From contig NC_090280.1 of the NCBI RefSeq assembly GCF_037392515.1, positions 29,455,118 through 29,519,117 of the forward strand: a stretch of 64,000 bases of DNA, given 5' to 3'. The notes below the pieces were generated by a model. The model worked only from the letters and a program-made list of their open reading frames with translations, made no database searches and was not told where the DNA came from. Both the position numbers and the translations under genes were made by a program. Positions 21,849 through 33,064 of the stretch are shown here, in pieces; position 1 is the first letter of the stretch; each line of letters starts with the position of its first letter. This stretch comes from Haliotis asinina (lineage: Eukaryota > Mollusca > Gastropoda > Lepetellida > Haliotidae).

Positions 21849-22450
21849 ATAAAATCATTGTTCAGTTCTTTGTTCGTTGTGTATATATAAAAAGGGTGCC
21901 ATTTACAAAAAGCAGACAAGTCTGAAATATACTGAGCAAACGATGAGCAAGCTACAATGAATCACAATGCAGATTTCTAGTACAGTGCAACTGAGTCAAA
22001 AGTCAGGTAACAGGACAAGAAAATTAACTCACCAGAATCTTGGTATTGCACAGAGAGAGCAGAAATACCAATTGAAGCTTGTTCAAAAAGTCAGCAGTCA
22101 GACTTTGTCAAACGATAGTGATGTAGATGATGTTGTTGACAAATAGGCGTTACAAAAGGCAGCGGCACACAACTCCAGTAATTCCGAGTGTAAATTCCTG
22201 TGTGTGTCCCTCAACACGACAACAAGCCTTGATATACACTGACACAATGTCTGGAACATTGGAGCAATGTGCGGCTATCGCCATTCACTTTGAAATTTCT
22301 CGAACAAGGATAGTTAACTCTGGTGTGTTATCTAAAGAGGCCTGCCGCTAAAAATACTGTTGCCAAATGTGACCCACAACTCAAAACGCCAAACATTGCG
22401 AACCATTAATAACCATCACCTAATCAATGATTATGCAAATTAGAAAAAAA
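21849..22450 (+). other. Downstream of gene B, unrecognised
   Basis: 3' flank with no AATAAA in the first ~200 bp, so the polyadenylation signal is unclear. No coding or repeat family recognised. Confidence 0.45.
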
Positions 22451-22451
22451 C

Positions 22452-22768
22452 GCTCGAAACATTGATGAGGTTTAACGTCGCTCTTTACATTACGCTCATA
22501 TGACGGCGTGATGTCTCAAGCTGTCGTATAGTGCTGGCGGACAGAGATACTACAAAGAATGCCACATCATATGCATGTGTGTGCATGTATGCACTCAGAC
22601 ACATTATACTGACTCCGAGCCGACCAGTCCTTGTTGTACTCATTAATACCAAACACGGAACAACAAGTATCATGTTTTAACGTCTTTTAGCATGATGCAG
22701 CCGGGGATCGAACCCGCGACCTACCCCTCTTAGGGCGGACGCTCTTAACTGGTACACTGTGGAGGTGG
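22452..22768 (-). mobile_element. SINE-I, tRNA-derived, near-complete
   Basis: The plus strand shows GGGGATCGAACCCGCGACC (reverse of the B box GGGTTCGATCCCC) at ~22704-22722 and an A-box-like segment near 22745. Toward lower coordinates comes the body shared with the 4.05-kb copy (reverse of 'aatgagtacaacaaggactggtcggctcggagtcagtataa') and the tail ...GCGACGTTAAACCTCATC. Same family as 4039-4415, opposite strand. Confidence 0.8.
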
Positions 22769-23487
22769 TCTCTGTTAGATACATTCTGGTTTTGCGGATG
22801 TTATAAATCAACCCAATAGATTTAGAATTGTGATCCTAAAAATATGCACAAAAAGGTTATCAAGCAGGAGCCCCTATTAGTAACCTGTTTACATCGATAG
22901 AATGTTCATTTACACGGTATGCGAGACAGACAATGAAATGAATAATAGAAAATATACAGCGGAATGTAATAAATACTATGGTTGAACTGTTAATAATCAT
23001 GCACATATCTTTCTTTACACAGTACAATATCTGGGATATGATAAACATCATTAACACACAGCAACGTTTTGAAGGACGGTCAGTAGTATTGATTAAACTC
23101 TCAGTTGACTTTAATATGAGGAATTCAATATGTCTGTCATATGAAGCATGAGTGAAAATGAAGCAAATCAAGTGAAAAGAGCACTTACTTAATGCGCGCA
23201 AGCCACAACACACAGTACAAATAATAAAAACAGCAATAATAATGTATTCACTGTCATTCACCTGATGAAGGGGCAAGTATAAGGGAAATTAAAATAATAC
23301 ATGAACACTTGATTAAACGAGATCATAAATTGGCTTGCACCGGAAGTTAACACCAAGCAGAAATATGGCATCTTGCGACGTCGAACTGGACTATCTTAAA
23401 TCAATCAACTCATAGATAAAACATGCCTGATCTTGTGAAGTGCAAGATATGTGTACTGGCAATAATCACGTTCTCCTCTCAATCCAA
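22769..23487 (-). other. Intergenic with an unassigned 138-codon frame
   Basis: The minus strand carries an open frame at 22860-23276. Its first part (VNDSEYIIIAVFIICTVCCG) resembles a membrane segment, preceded by a CAG and followed by GTAAGT near 23185, so a small host exon is conceivable. The remainder is low-complexity and hydrophobic. I recognise no family and do not call a gene. Confidence 0.25.
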
Positions 23488-25050
23488 ACATTGTGAATCC
23501 TCTCTATGAGGATTTGTATAACAAAACGTCTTCCCTTCTTCCGCCTCTTCGGCTCAGAATTAAGCCATTTCTTGCTGCTTCTAGCATTGAGCTGGAAAAT
23601 ATAGCTCCCTCCCGTCTTCTTTCTTCTCCTCCTTGGCAGTTGGTTAAGCCACAAGTTGACCTTACATTAACTACATTTAAAAAATCAGACGCCAATGAAT
23701 TACAGTATAAACAACAATATAATCAATTGAAACATAAATATAACAATTATAAATCCTTATATACAGATGGATCCAAGGACGGTGGCGCAGTTGCTTGTGC
23801 TACTGTCATTGGATCCAGAACAATATCTTCTAGATTACCAGACAATAGTTCTATTTTTACAGCTGAAGCTAACGCCATATTAACAGCCCTTAAATATATT
23901 CAAAGACACCCGAAACGTAAACAGTATATAATATATTCCGACTCTCTTTCTTGCCTTCAGGCTATTAAAAATATTTCTTGTAAACATCCACTTTTAATTG
24001 ACATTATTGAATTGTATAATGATCTTGCTACTGGCCAATACGGCATCGTCTTCTGTTGGTTACCCAGCCATGTAGGGATCTCTGGTAACACATTGGCTGA
24101 CCTTGCGGCTAAAGCAGCACTCAACAAATCTGTGACCCCACTGCCTATTCCTTACAGTGATTACAAAGCCACCATTAGGTGTTATTTCCGTGACCTGATG
24201 CAGAAGAAGTGGGACACCCAAATAGGTATAAATAAATTACATGAGATAAAACCTTACATTGGTTATACCCACTTGGGTTGTCAGTCGAGATTTGAAGAGG
24301 TTATACGACGATGTCGTATTGGCCACACATACTCATGCGTACCTGTTAAAAAGTGAGGATCCTCCATTTTGTATCCATTGTGATGAGAGAGTCACGGTCA
24401 AGCATATCCTGTATTAGTATTTGAATGTCAAAACCATCAAGGATCTTTTTACCACTGTTGCTTCTCATTTAGTTACTGGTTTCTTAAAAGAAATTGATTT
24501 TTTGGTTGAAGTTTGAGTAATATGTTCTGTAAATATTTGTATTTTAAATATTGGTAGCTCAGATAAATAAGTTGAATTGTTGGTGGCTGTACCCTCAAAG
24601 GGGGTTGAAGTATAGTAAAATTATTGTCCTCCTGAGAGGGTACGTAAGTCCCAAAACATTTGATATAAATTTAAGCCTACCACGTTTTTAATCGTAGTAT
24701 TCATGTTATTTAAATTTTGGCTAACGTTTCGTACACTCACCAGCAGCTGAAGGGATGGTGTAAATCCAACTGAGGTCCATGTAGGTAGCAAAGGTACTGT
24801 AAGTCCCCATGGTCCCTAGTGTGGTGATCTACCTTCTATTGTTGGCGATATATAGTCTGTTTTTATATTGTATTGTCTCAATAGTGATATTAGTGTTAAC
24901 TTTCCATGCTTGTTTTAATTGAAATTGTGATATTCTAGTTGTTTTACTGTCCTTTGTCGACAGGTTTTCATGGTGCTCATATATTCCATTTCAATGTTAT
25001 TGTCCCGTCACGATATGGTTGAAATATTGCCGATGTGACGTTAAATATCA
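23488..25050 (+). mobile_element. ACTC-LINE, 5'-truncated, with intact RNase H frame
   Basis: An open frame at 23493-24356 (287 codons) covers the end of the RT thumb (LYEDLYNK..SLLPPL.LRIKPFL) and a full RNase H domain: YTDGSKDGGAVACATV (first Asp), FTAEANAILTALKYI (Glu), YSDSLSCLQAI (Asp), and CWLPSHVGISGNTLADLAAKAA (His and last Asp). The frame fails after CRIGHTYS, before the zinc motif. The 3' UTR and tail run to 25050. RNase H is typical of I-group LINEs. This is a truncated insertion, so no independent protein is expected. Confidence 0.88.
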
Positions 25051-25204
25051 ACTCACTCACTCACTCACTCACTCACTCACTCACTCACTCACTCACTCAC
25101 TCACTCACTCACTCACTCACTCACTCACTCACTCACTCACTCACTCACTCACTCACTCACTCACTCACTCACTCACTCACTCACTCACTCACTCACTCAC
25201 TCAC
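25051..25204 (+). repeat. (ACTC)n array, about 38 units, at a LINE 3' end
   Basis: An uninterrupted 154-bp ACTC/TCAC run directly follows the tail CGATGTGACGTTAAATATCA. Most other copies in the window end with 2-7 units, so this one has expanded. Frames across it (LTHS repeats) are not proteins. Confidence 0.97.
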
Positions 25205-26479
25205 AACAACCCAGTCAATAATATATCCAATCAGTGAAAGACCCTTGAAAATGGATTGCTCAGGGATTGGCATACCAGCCGTAATATTGAAGGCGTGTCT
25301 ACGCATCCCTTAGTTATTCGCACGAAGTAACACATTTGATTTGATGTAATGAAAACGATGTAAGAATCTACATCGATACGTCGCTCAATGTAATAAACAA
25401 GAAGTTGTCATCCATAAAGCTGCATGTCTCATTTTTGTTTTAGTAATGTTTATGGGGTTCACGGGTGATGATGATATGATAAACATAAGAGTGGCGACTA
25501 AACACAGCTCTTGGGTCGTTCAAGTTGACACCTCGTCTGTGAAGCACAGAGGGAGACACGGACGGCGAACAACGCTTCTTAAGAATTCACCAGCTTGTAA
25601 CCATGCAATGGCCCTGCTTCTGACGTGGGCGCGTAACGATTTGTAGAAGACATTATGAGGCTTTAAAACTGTCTGTTGAGTTTTTTTAAAGTACATGTCA
25701 ACTCAAGCTGCTTGGGAAGTCTGTCCTCCACATGCACCAGTCTGTTGTGCTTGAGCGTTTGAATCGAACATGGTGTGTTTCAACACATTTGAGTTTCACT
25801 GTTTTTGGCAATGTTTCATTTCACTCAAACTCAACGAATACTGTATCAGTTGCTTCACTTCAAGCCCTAAGATGTTAATTTAAGTGCTCATTCAGCACAC
25901 CAAAAAAAGTTGCATTCACCTTTGAAGTATGAATGACCAAACCATGTTTAAGTGTATATATGACGATCAGATTTTAGGGTGTTCCTTTTTGTTTGTGCTA
26001 TATATAATATATTATTAATACATGCACTTAACTTGAATTATTAGAATGTTAGATGATACTTTGTACATATTGTAATGATTAAGATGGGCAGTGTAAACGA
26101 CCAATGTACATATTTTAAGTGAAAGTATTATAAAGTGATACTATGATAGCATGTTAGATGATACTTTGTACATATTTTAAACATATGTTAATGATTAAGA
26201 AGGAAGTTAATATTAGAATTAAGAAGAGAAATATTTTGTAAATGCACATGTATGAATAGAATGAAAGTGAACGTCTTGTGGCTGTCGCCTTCCTTTGATT
26301 TTAGGGTCATTGTATAAACACCCGAACCCATTGTTGCAAACGTCCACACTTTTCGCACGAAGTCGAAAACGAAAAACAAATCACGTTTATACACGTCCAA
26401 AAGAGTCGCCTTCCTGCTAGTGAACCATTAAAGGTTTACTCTTCAGTGCCCATTTTTGTGTTGAAATATCAGAGAGATT
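25205..26479 (+). other. Intergenic between LINE array and gene C block
   Basis: No gene supported. A direct repeat (GTTAGATGATACTTTGTACATATT) occurs at ~26046 and ~26152 with the following NRTAATGATTAAGA block, a ~107-bp tandem duplication. The rest is AT-rich and unrecognised. Confidence 0.5.
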
Positions 26480-27269
26480 AGGGTGAAGTCTGTATTAGGC
26501 TAGTAGGCAATGGTATATGGTATAGTCTACTTAACTTTTAAGTCATAAGCTACATACGTACATCATATACTAGTATGCACCTTACACTAACTAAGCAAGA
26601 CGTGTATAATGATTTTGAAATAATTATATAATGGTTTTAAGAATCATCAGTAGATTCTTCTTATTCTTACTGTTCTTAACCTTAAGCTTATAGTTGAAGT
26701 AAAGCAGATTGTGTCCACCCTGTACGTTTACAAAGAACAGACGCCACTATATGGCTGAAATATTGCCGATGTGACGTTAAACATCAACTCACTAACTCAC
26801 TCACTCATTACAGTGAACTGACCGTCAACGTGACCATGATGAAGTGGGGGTTCATCATATATATATAACTGTGACATTTGTTATTGGTCACCAATTTCTT
26901 CAGTCTTGCGGTCACAGTGTCACCAAACTTACCTTGAAACAGACTATAAAGGACCCCCCCCCCAATACTTCTACTGGTGACTGCATTTTGTTGTTAGCAT
27001 ATTGGGAGTACACTATTTTGAATTGGGTCAGTTCTCCAACACGGTTGGTTTGCCACATTCAGGAATGTTCCAGCTAGATGGCGGTGGCCTGTAAATGCTA
27101 GTAATCGAGTCTGGACCAGAACATTCTTATCATCCACTTTTTCTATTTATCTGAAATAATGGGACTATCTAAAATTGTCACGTGTTGTTCTCCCATGTCT
27201 CCCATGTTTGAAAAAAAAAACATTTTAAAATTTCTGCTGTGAACAGAAGTATCATACTTTCACTGCAAA

Positions 27270-27551
27270 ATGTTCCTGCTGCTCCTTTGGCCCTTGTTGT
27301 TGTGTGGAGCAGCGCTCGCTGACACAACTATCACAATCTCCAACCAGTGGCTCTCTGAAGGTGGACGTGTCCACTATGAACCTGAAAGATGGAATAAAAT
27401 AAACGGCCTCACCCAATAGAATTTAATTCCAAACTGTAAATCTATCGGAACAGCTCCCGGACGGTGGGTGAACAGAGACCTGAGGTCTTTGAAGGGCATT
27501 TAGAGAGGGCATAGAGAGACCTGAGGGATGATCTTTTTGCCAATGGAAGTA
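27270..27551 (+). pseudogene. Gene C exon 1, decayed
   Basis: The ATG at 27270 and the signal peptide (MFLLLLWPLLLCGAALA) are intact and 49 codons read like gene D. Then the codon equivalent to Gln50 of D is TAG (27417-27419). Further on, after NRD, an extra ~40 bp with a duplicated AGAGACCTGAGG disturbs the frame. The expected donor AATGTAAGT is AATGGAAGT, so the GT is lost. Three independent lesions indicate that exon 1 is dead, while exons 2 and 3 of C remain open. A TTTTAAAA at 27223-27230 marks the candidate TATA-like site. Confidence 0.85.
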
Positions 27552-27649
27552 CTATGAAAAACGCCTTGTGCATATATAATGATAATTTTGTAAATGATAT
27601 CTCCCATGCATGATTTTATGTACTTGTAGATAATGATATCTGACAAACT

Positions 27650-27780
27650 CTTACAGCAAAGTTGGTTGACCTTACCATCCAGTGATCATATGATCAGTTC
27701 TATCCCGGATCCTCACGAGCATTTACTACCTCATAGATTGGATTGTCTAGTTCTGCGTTAAACAAACAATTAAACAAGCA
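27650..27780 (-). mobile_element. Old SINE-like repeat shared by C and D intron 1
   Basis: Contains CCATCCAGTGATCATATGATCAG and GGATTGTCTAGTTCTGCGTTAAACAAACAATTAAACAAG. The same element lies at 40021-40215 in gene D, where it is longer and shows GGCGGTGGTCTGTAATTAATCGAGTCTGGACC. Because both duplicates hold it at the same place, it predates the C/D duplication. Its core is related to SINE-III but its tail is different. Confidence 0.6.
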
Positions 27781-28096
27781 ATACCCAAGTGAGCAAAAGT
27801 ACAAACTGTAATGCTTAGAGCACTCATTAGGCGTGGGGCACCCGTGGTGAGAGGTGGGTAACGCTAACAGTTCTTCCCCGTGTAGATCTGTGGTAGAATA
27901 GTTCCGTCCCTAAAATATATTACATAAACACAGTGGTATTGAAGTACAGGTACCTGAGCAGGTTAAAATATCTTATTTTGGTAATTCGGATTGCGTCACC
28001 ATTTCAAAGCTAATGGTTTATCTGTCCTGGGAAGATTTATCTGTATCTTGTCATCCCATGAAAGCTGTGCACAGTTAATCATCGTTTTTCCTTCAG

Positions 28097-28241
28097 TGGC
28101 CACAAAGTCCTAGTCGGCCGGAATACCCAGATCCAGCTTACCTCCAGGACCCTGGACGTCAGCAAGTGACATTTGCGACCTACATGAACCAACTGAATGG
28201 CTACGGGAATAACATCTCCAAGATGGTCTGGAACATACAAG
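28097..28241 (+). CDS. GH86-like glycoside hydrolase, gene C, exon 2 of 3
   Basis: Open and 145 nt long: WPQSPSRPEYPDPAYLQDPGRQQVTF ... NNISKMVWNIQ then one base. The donor site is GCAAGT, not GT, as in D. In frame and phase this is the only site matching A and B, so a GC-AG intron is proposed. Compared with D it differs by DP for DH and QVTF for QAIF. Whether it is still used depends on an alternative first exon, because exon 1 is ruined. Confidence 0.7.
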
Positions 28242-29187
28242 GCAAGTCAATCAAACGTTTGAAGAAAGATATATAATAGGAACATATATTGTTGATGTGA
28301 CAGTTGTTGGTGTTTTCCTCTGGACAACACCATTAACAATCTTTAACATGTCCTCGCTTGTTTCCTTGCACCTGTATTGTATATAGAAAATACTTATTCA
28401 AATATGTCACTCCCTCCATATTCATTGGTATTTTAACAGACATTTTACTGGTAATTATTGGAGATTGAGTGTGGCTTTACACCTTGAAACAACATTCCGG
28501 TGGTATAAAGTAGAAGACACAACGTATGGACTTTACACATTCTGCCTCTGAGGGAAACCCGCACCCCGGGCAGTATAACTGCTAGGCTAACTCGCCACCC
28601 ATAGACGTGATTGATCATCCTTAAGTATACTGCATATATGTCCACTTATACCAGTGCCCACATGTTTATATGAATTTCTTGTTCAGTATATGTCTATTTC
28701 AACCAGCTGTTCATCCAGACCACACTCACGGTTTGTAGCCGTTCCAGCCCTTAGAGAGTGGGTAGTGAAGAATCCTTTACAGAATCCCCTGGCTCAGAGC
28801 CCTTGGACCACCCCGGACAGAAAGCGTCTCCTGTAGGGGCTATAGAGTACCCATGGTTAGGCTTAGGATACTTGAGTGGACGAAGGTAAAACTCATCACA
28901 GCCAACTGTCCTGGAATCAAGTTGTACATACATTCCATGTAAGCTGCAATGTAGCTGTCGTCATATCATATTAGCAAAAAAACCCCGAAGCACCCTACTT
29001 CCTTTTTTTCATTTTAAGATATCACATAAAGAATCTCATTCATCTGACATGGTTGAAAGTATCTGGTGAAATGGATGAGGTAAATTATTGTGGTATGTTT
29101 TTTATCCTTCCAACAGTCTGTCTCCTGCACAGAAGAGCGCGTCCATAGCGTCTGTATCATGCATCCTGTGCCACCTATAAAGGAACT

Positions 29188-29209
29188 CCCCCCCCCCCCC
29201 CCCCCCCCC
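29188..29209 (+). repeat. Poly(C) tract, 22 nt
   Basis: Lies inside a ~60-bp segment (TATAAAGGAAC...CCCAATACTTCTACTGGTGACTGCATTT) that also occurs at ~26945-27000, upstream of exon 1 of C, with a shorter C run (10). One copy therefore moved within the C block. Confidence 0.9.
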
Positions 29210-29550
29210 AATACTTCTACTGGTGACTGCATTTTTTTGTTAGCTTTATAGGTCGCCATTATTAATATTGCTGTGTTTGGGTGAAGTCTTGAGAAACCAG
29301 GGCGCCAGTATGTGTGATTTTAGGTTAAAGCACAATTAACTCGCAACCAGCTGCAGGAATATGTGTGAGTCTGAGCAGTTTGTTCCTTACTGAGGGCAGA
29401 GAACATTGGTTTTGATCCTGAATGGAACTCAGCAAAACGGTACTGTAGTTTACTGACAAAACTAAATTTTAAATATCCCTTATAGTACACAGAAGGTAGT
29501 TTAACATGGAATGAATGCTTGATTTGCTTGTCTCTGGAAATTATTTACAG

Positions 29551-31022
29551 GTTTAAACTGGCCAGATTGGATGAATAAGTCAAAACATCATGGCAAATTC
29601 CCCAATAATGTTGATGCAGCATCAGAGTTCGTGTCACTGATGGTCCAGGGTTGCAAGGACTTCACATTAGGACGAATTCCATATGTATTTGAAGTCATCA
29701 ATGAACCTGATTGGGCGGAAAACATCATTGACCCACAAACGAATATAGAATTCAACAGGGCAGTTGCTGACAAACTCAGATCCAGATATGGAATGAAAGT
29801 TGCTGGACCCACATACACAAGTATGGCCTTACGTCAAGCAGACGAAGATAACTTCACATATTGGAAGAGAACTGCTGAGTTTCTGGATATGTCTCTTGAC
29901 CACTTGGACTTTTTCGGTTTCCATTCCTATAACTATCTCCGTATATCAACTGCTGGAAACTATTCTTACTTTGGCATAAATGAAGCTCGTCTAGTTGCAT
30001 CTCTGGACATGGTGGAAAATTACTCTTTCATCAAGAAAGGAAAAAATGTTCAATTAGTTAACACTGAATTTGGATGCGGTAACATTTTCGGAGTCAGTCC
30101 TAATTTTGAAAATGGACTGATAGACTTTGAAACCATTTATCAACCAAACGGCTTCATGTTTACCTTCCTTAATATGAGAGAGTTTATAGACAGAGTTACC
30201 GTCTTCCTGTCGTCAAATGGACAATACCCTGGTCATCCTTCCCTGAGGTATTCCTTATTTACTCTTGATGGCCACCCCCTTCAACCAACCAAATTCTTCA
30301 GGTTTTGGCAAAACTTTACTAATGACCAAAAATTTCTTCGAGTCTCAAGTCAGTATAATGGGCAGGAGAGAATGGTTGCACCTCTTGTCCTTGCAAACCC
30401 TCTCACCAAGGAGATGGTAGTTCTTCTCCACAACTATGGTAGTAAATTTGAGAATGTTAAACTATACTTTCCAAACAACTGGCTCATCCCTTCCACGGGT
30501 GAAGAAACATGCGTTCTGCTCGAAAATGGTAATCCAGCTTTTCATGACAATTATCATTTTAACATATCGAAGCTTCATGGCACTGTTGGTCTGCCCGGAT
30601 CTTCAACCTGCTTCTACAAGTTCAAAACCAACTACAACTTTGCTGGACTACGCACGAACAACGAGACCACATACTACGGCAAGGACATGATCATACCAAT
30701 CAATAACGGACATGCACAGACAACCATACATCTACCCAGCTCTGAATACCATATCGCTCACCTTAGAGTGGGAGTGAGCAGAGGCCTCAATGCGGATGCA
30801 AAACCGCATGCAGTTGAGTTCAATGGTCAGACTTTGTCTTCAGGTTACACCCTGTTTGACTCTATGAAGAATGATGATAGCTTGCGTAAAACAACATGGA
30901 ACGTTTTGGAATTCATGGTTCCAGAATCACAGGTCTACACAACCAACACCGTCAGCATGACCTTTAATGGAGATGGTGGTCACGTGACATCTGTCGCCCT
31001 CGTTGTTGGAAAACTTCAGTAG
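29551..31022 (+). CDS. GH86-like glycoside hydrolase, gene C, exon 3 of 3 (open although exon 1 is dead)
   Basis: 1472 nt, open throughout, ending TAG. The acceptor is TTATTTACAG. FEVINEPDW (acid/base Glu) and VNTEFG (nucleophile) are intact, as are HLDFFGFHSYNYL, the ETCV/STCFYKF pair and the terminal MTFNGDGGHVTSVAL. C and D share a one-residue insertion before YFGINEA and a longer NDDSLRKTTWN loop relative to A and B, hence 489 rather than 484 residues after the junction Gly. By hand count about 19 residues differ from D. At most of these C keeps the residue found in A and B. Either C lost exon 1 very recently or it is expressed from another 5' end. Confidence 0.7.
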
Positions 31023-31084
31023 ATAAATTTCACTTTGAGAATTTTTGTGCTTGTTTTTATTTCGTATCACACAAGATAAAAGGG

Positions 31085-31385
31085 GGAGTTGATATTTATA
31101 GGCTTAATGACAATATGTCAGCCATATCGTGACTTCAGAATTTATATATTCGTAATAAACTTATTGAAATTATTTTTCAAAATGAGAACAGAGGACAATA
31201 AAACCAAATAGAATATCACTGTATCATGAATTAAGAATTAAGAAAGCATTTCAAATTTGGACAATACAGTGTAAAGCTGGGCTATAAACACTAACTGAAG
31301 GTAGATAGAAGAGACCAAGCTGCCTTACAGTGCCTTTTCCACGTGGCAAAAGGCACCCTAAGAGTTGTGATCAATTTGATTCATA
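31085..31385 (-). mobile_element. ACTC-LINE 3' UTR fragment (first of a minus-strand stack)
   Basis: GATATTTATAGGCTTAATGACAATATGTCAGCCATATCGTGAC is the reversed tail without clear GTGA repeats, followed by 'ggacaataaaaccaaatagaatatcac' and 'aactgaaggtagat'. The D block has a matching copy at ~51170. Confidence 0.65.
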
Positions 31386-31885
31386 TGCAGGTTTATTTTT
31401 TGTCACATCGGCAATATTTCAGCTATATCGTGACGCGAACAATGAATCACCATCAATAAACGTATAAATTAAAAAAAACAAATATCACAGACAAGGTAAA
31501 ACTACCAGGTAACCATAATGAGATACTGTACAAAGAACAAAACTAAATAAGAACTGGCTATAAATTACCAGGAACTGATGACTGACCGCCATCCCAGGGA
31601 CCATGGAGATTACGAATGATGTATGAAGTGATGTTGATTTGGGTACAGAGAAGGGTCCTGATACTCAATACACTCCTGCTTCCAAACTAGACTGTAAAAC
31701 TCCACACTAAAGACCACGGGGAAGTACAGTACAATATATTCTACGATTAAAAACATAGTAGCCTTAAATTTACTTTGAAAGGCAAAGTCTAACATACTCT
31801 CACTGGAAGACAATTGCATTTACAATTCTTTAAATACTTTTTAATCAATCACTAACAATCTCAGTTACTAATCTGAAAACAGCAG
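31386..31885 (-). mobile_element. ACTC-LINE 3' UTR copy (second of stack)
   Basis: Starts TTTTGTCACATCGGCAATATTTCAGCTATATCGTGACGCGAACA and continues through the family 3' UTR to about 31.88 kb, including 'caaggtaaaactacc', 'gggaccatggagattac' and 'ctcactggaagacaattgcattt'. Confidence 0.65.
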
Positions 31886-31899
31886 TTTTGCAACTCTGA

Positions 31900-32435
31900 G
31901 TCAATGAATTAATATTTAACGTCACATCGGCAATAATTGCAACCGTATCGTAACAAAAACAGTCCATATAATGAAAATGAAAACATTTTCAAGTGTAAAA
32001 CTAGTCCACGACGGGCAATAAAAATATACTACAGTATCACAGATATGAACATAAAACTAGCATGAAAAACTACATTATTGTAATTTAAGAAGACAATACG
32101 GTATAAAATATAGGTTATAGATTGCCAACAACTGAAGGTTAATCGCTATGCTTGGGTCTATTGGGGTTTACAGTACCTTTGCTACCTGCATGAACCCCAG
32201 CTGGATTTCCACCATCCCTTCAGACACTGGCGTTCATGCTGAAATTTAGCTCTACATTAAAGTGACAAAAGTACTTCGATTAAAAATCTGGTAGGCTTAA
32301 ATGTACTTCAAATGTTTTGGGACTTGTGCATCTTCTTAGAAGGACAATCATCTTACGCTACGGCATCCCCCTTTGAAGGCGTGACCACTAAAATTGAAAT
32401 CTCTAATTTAAATCACTAAAACTAAAAATATACTT
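31900..32435 (-). mobile_element. ACTC-LINE 3' UTR copy (third of stack)
   Basis: GTCAATGAATTAATATTTAACGTCACATCGGCAATAATTGC is the reversed tail. Then come 'aactgaaggttaatcgctatgcttggg', 'cctgcatgaaccccagctgg' and 'gggacttgtgcatcttcttagaaggacaatcatcttacg'. Its beginning matches D-block sequence at ~51.66 kb. Confidence 0.75.
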
Positions 32436-33064
32436 CTTAACACAAGATATGAATCACAATTCATCACTCTCACATCAAGACCTCTGTGAGTTGTTATTAC
32501 TTTAGAATTGACTCATTTGTATTGTATATGAGTGAGTGAGGGAGTTAATGTTTAACGTCGCATCGGCAATATTTCAGCCATATTGTGACGAGAACATTTA
32601 ACAAAGAAAAGGATTATATGTATATTATAAAATCTGTCGGCGAAGGACAGTAAAAGAACTAGAATATCACAATTTAAATTAAAACTAGCGTGGAAAGATA
32701 AAACTAATATCACTATTCGGACAATACAACATAAAATCCGGCTATAGATTGCCAACAACTGAAGGTAGATCACCATACTAGGGGCCATGGGGACTTACAG
32801 TACCTTTGCTACCTGCATGGACCCTAGTTGGATTTACATCATCCCCTCAGCTGTTAGCAATTTAGTCCCATCTAGCCAAATATTAAAAATACACATATGC
32901 TACGATTACAAACACTGGAAGTTTAAACGTACAGGAAATGTGTAGGGACTTACGTACCCTCTCAGGAGGACAATACTTTTACGGTACTTCAACCCCCTTT
33001 GAGGGTACAGCCACTAACAATTCAAGTTGCAGCTTAAAATGCAGCTATGTACAGAATATAATAA

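Larger units (their letters stand above)
26480..32000 (+). repeat. Segmental duplication, C unit (partner 39030-51780)
   Basis: From ~26489 (GTCTGTATTAGGCTAGTAGGCA) this block matches the D block from ~39039 (GTCTGCATTAGGCTAGTGGGCA). The match covers the promoter region, exon 1, an old SINE in intron 1, exon 2, parts of intron 2 (28650-28950 with 44580-44830; 29262-29550 with 49308-49659), exon 3, and flanking LINE ends to ~31.98 kb (51.75 kb in D). A short ACTC-LINE tail at 26745-26808 lies near the left edge. Confidence 0.85.

Noticed and set aside
25019-25313. Open frames reading LTHSLTHS repeats
   Set aside because: They are translations of the ACTC microsatellite at a LINE tail.
29588-29818. 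Minus-strand 76-codon frame, duplicated at 49697-49927
   Set aside because: It is antisense to the NEPDW region of exon 3. It is conserved only because C and D are recent duplicates.
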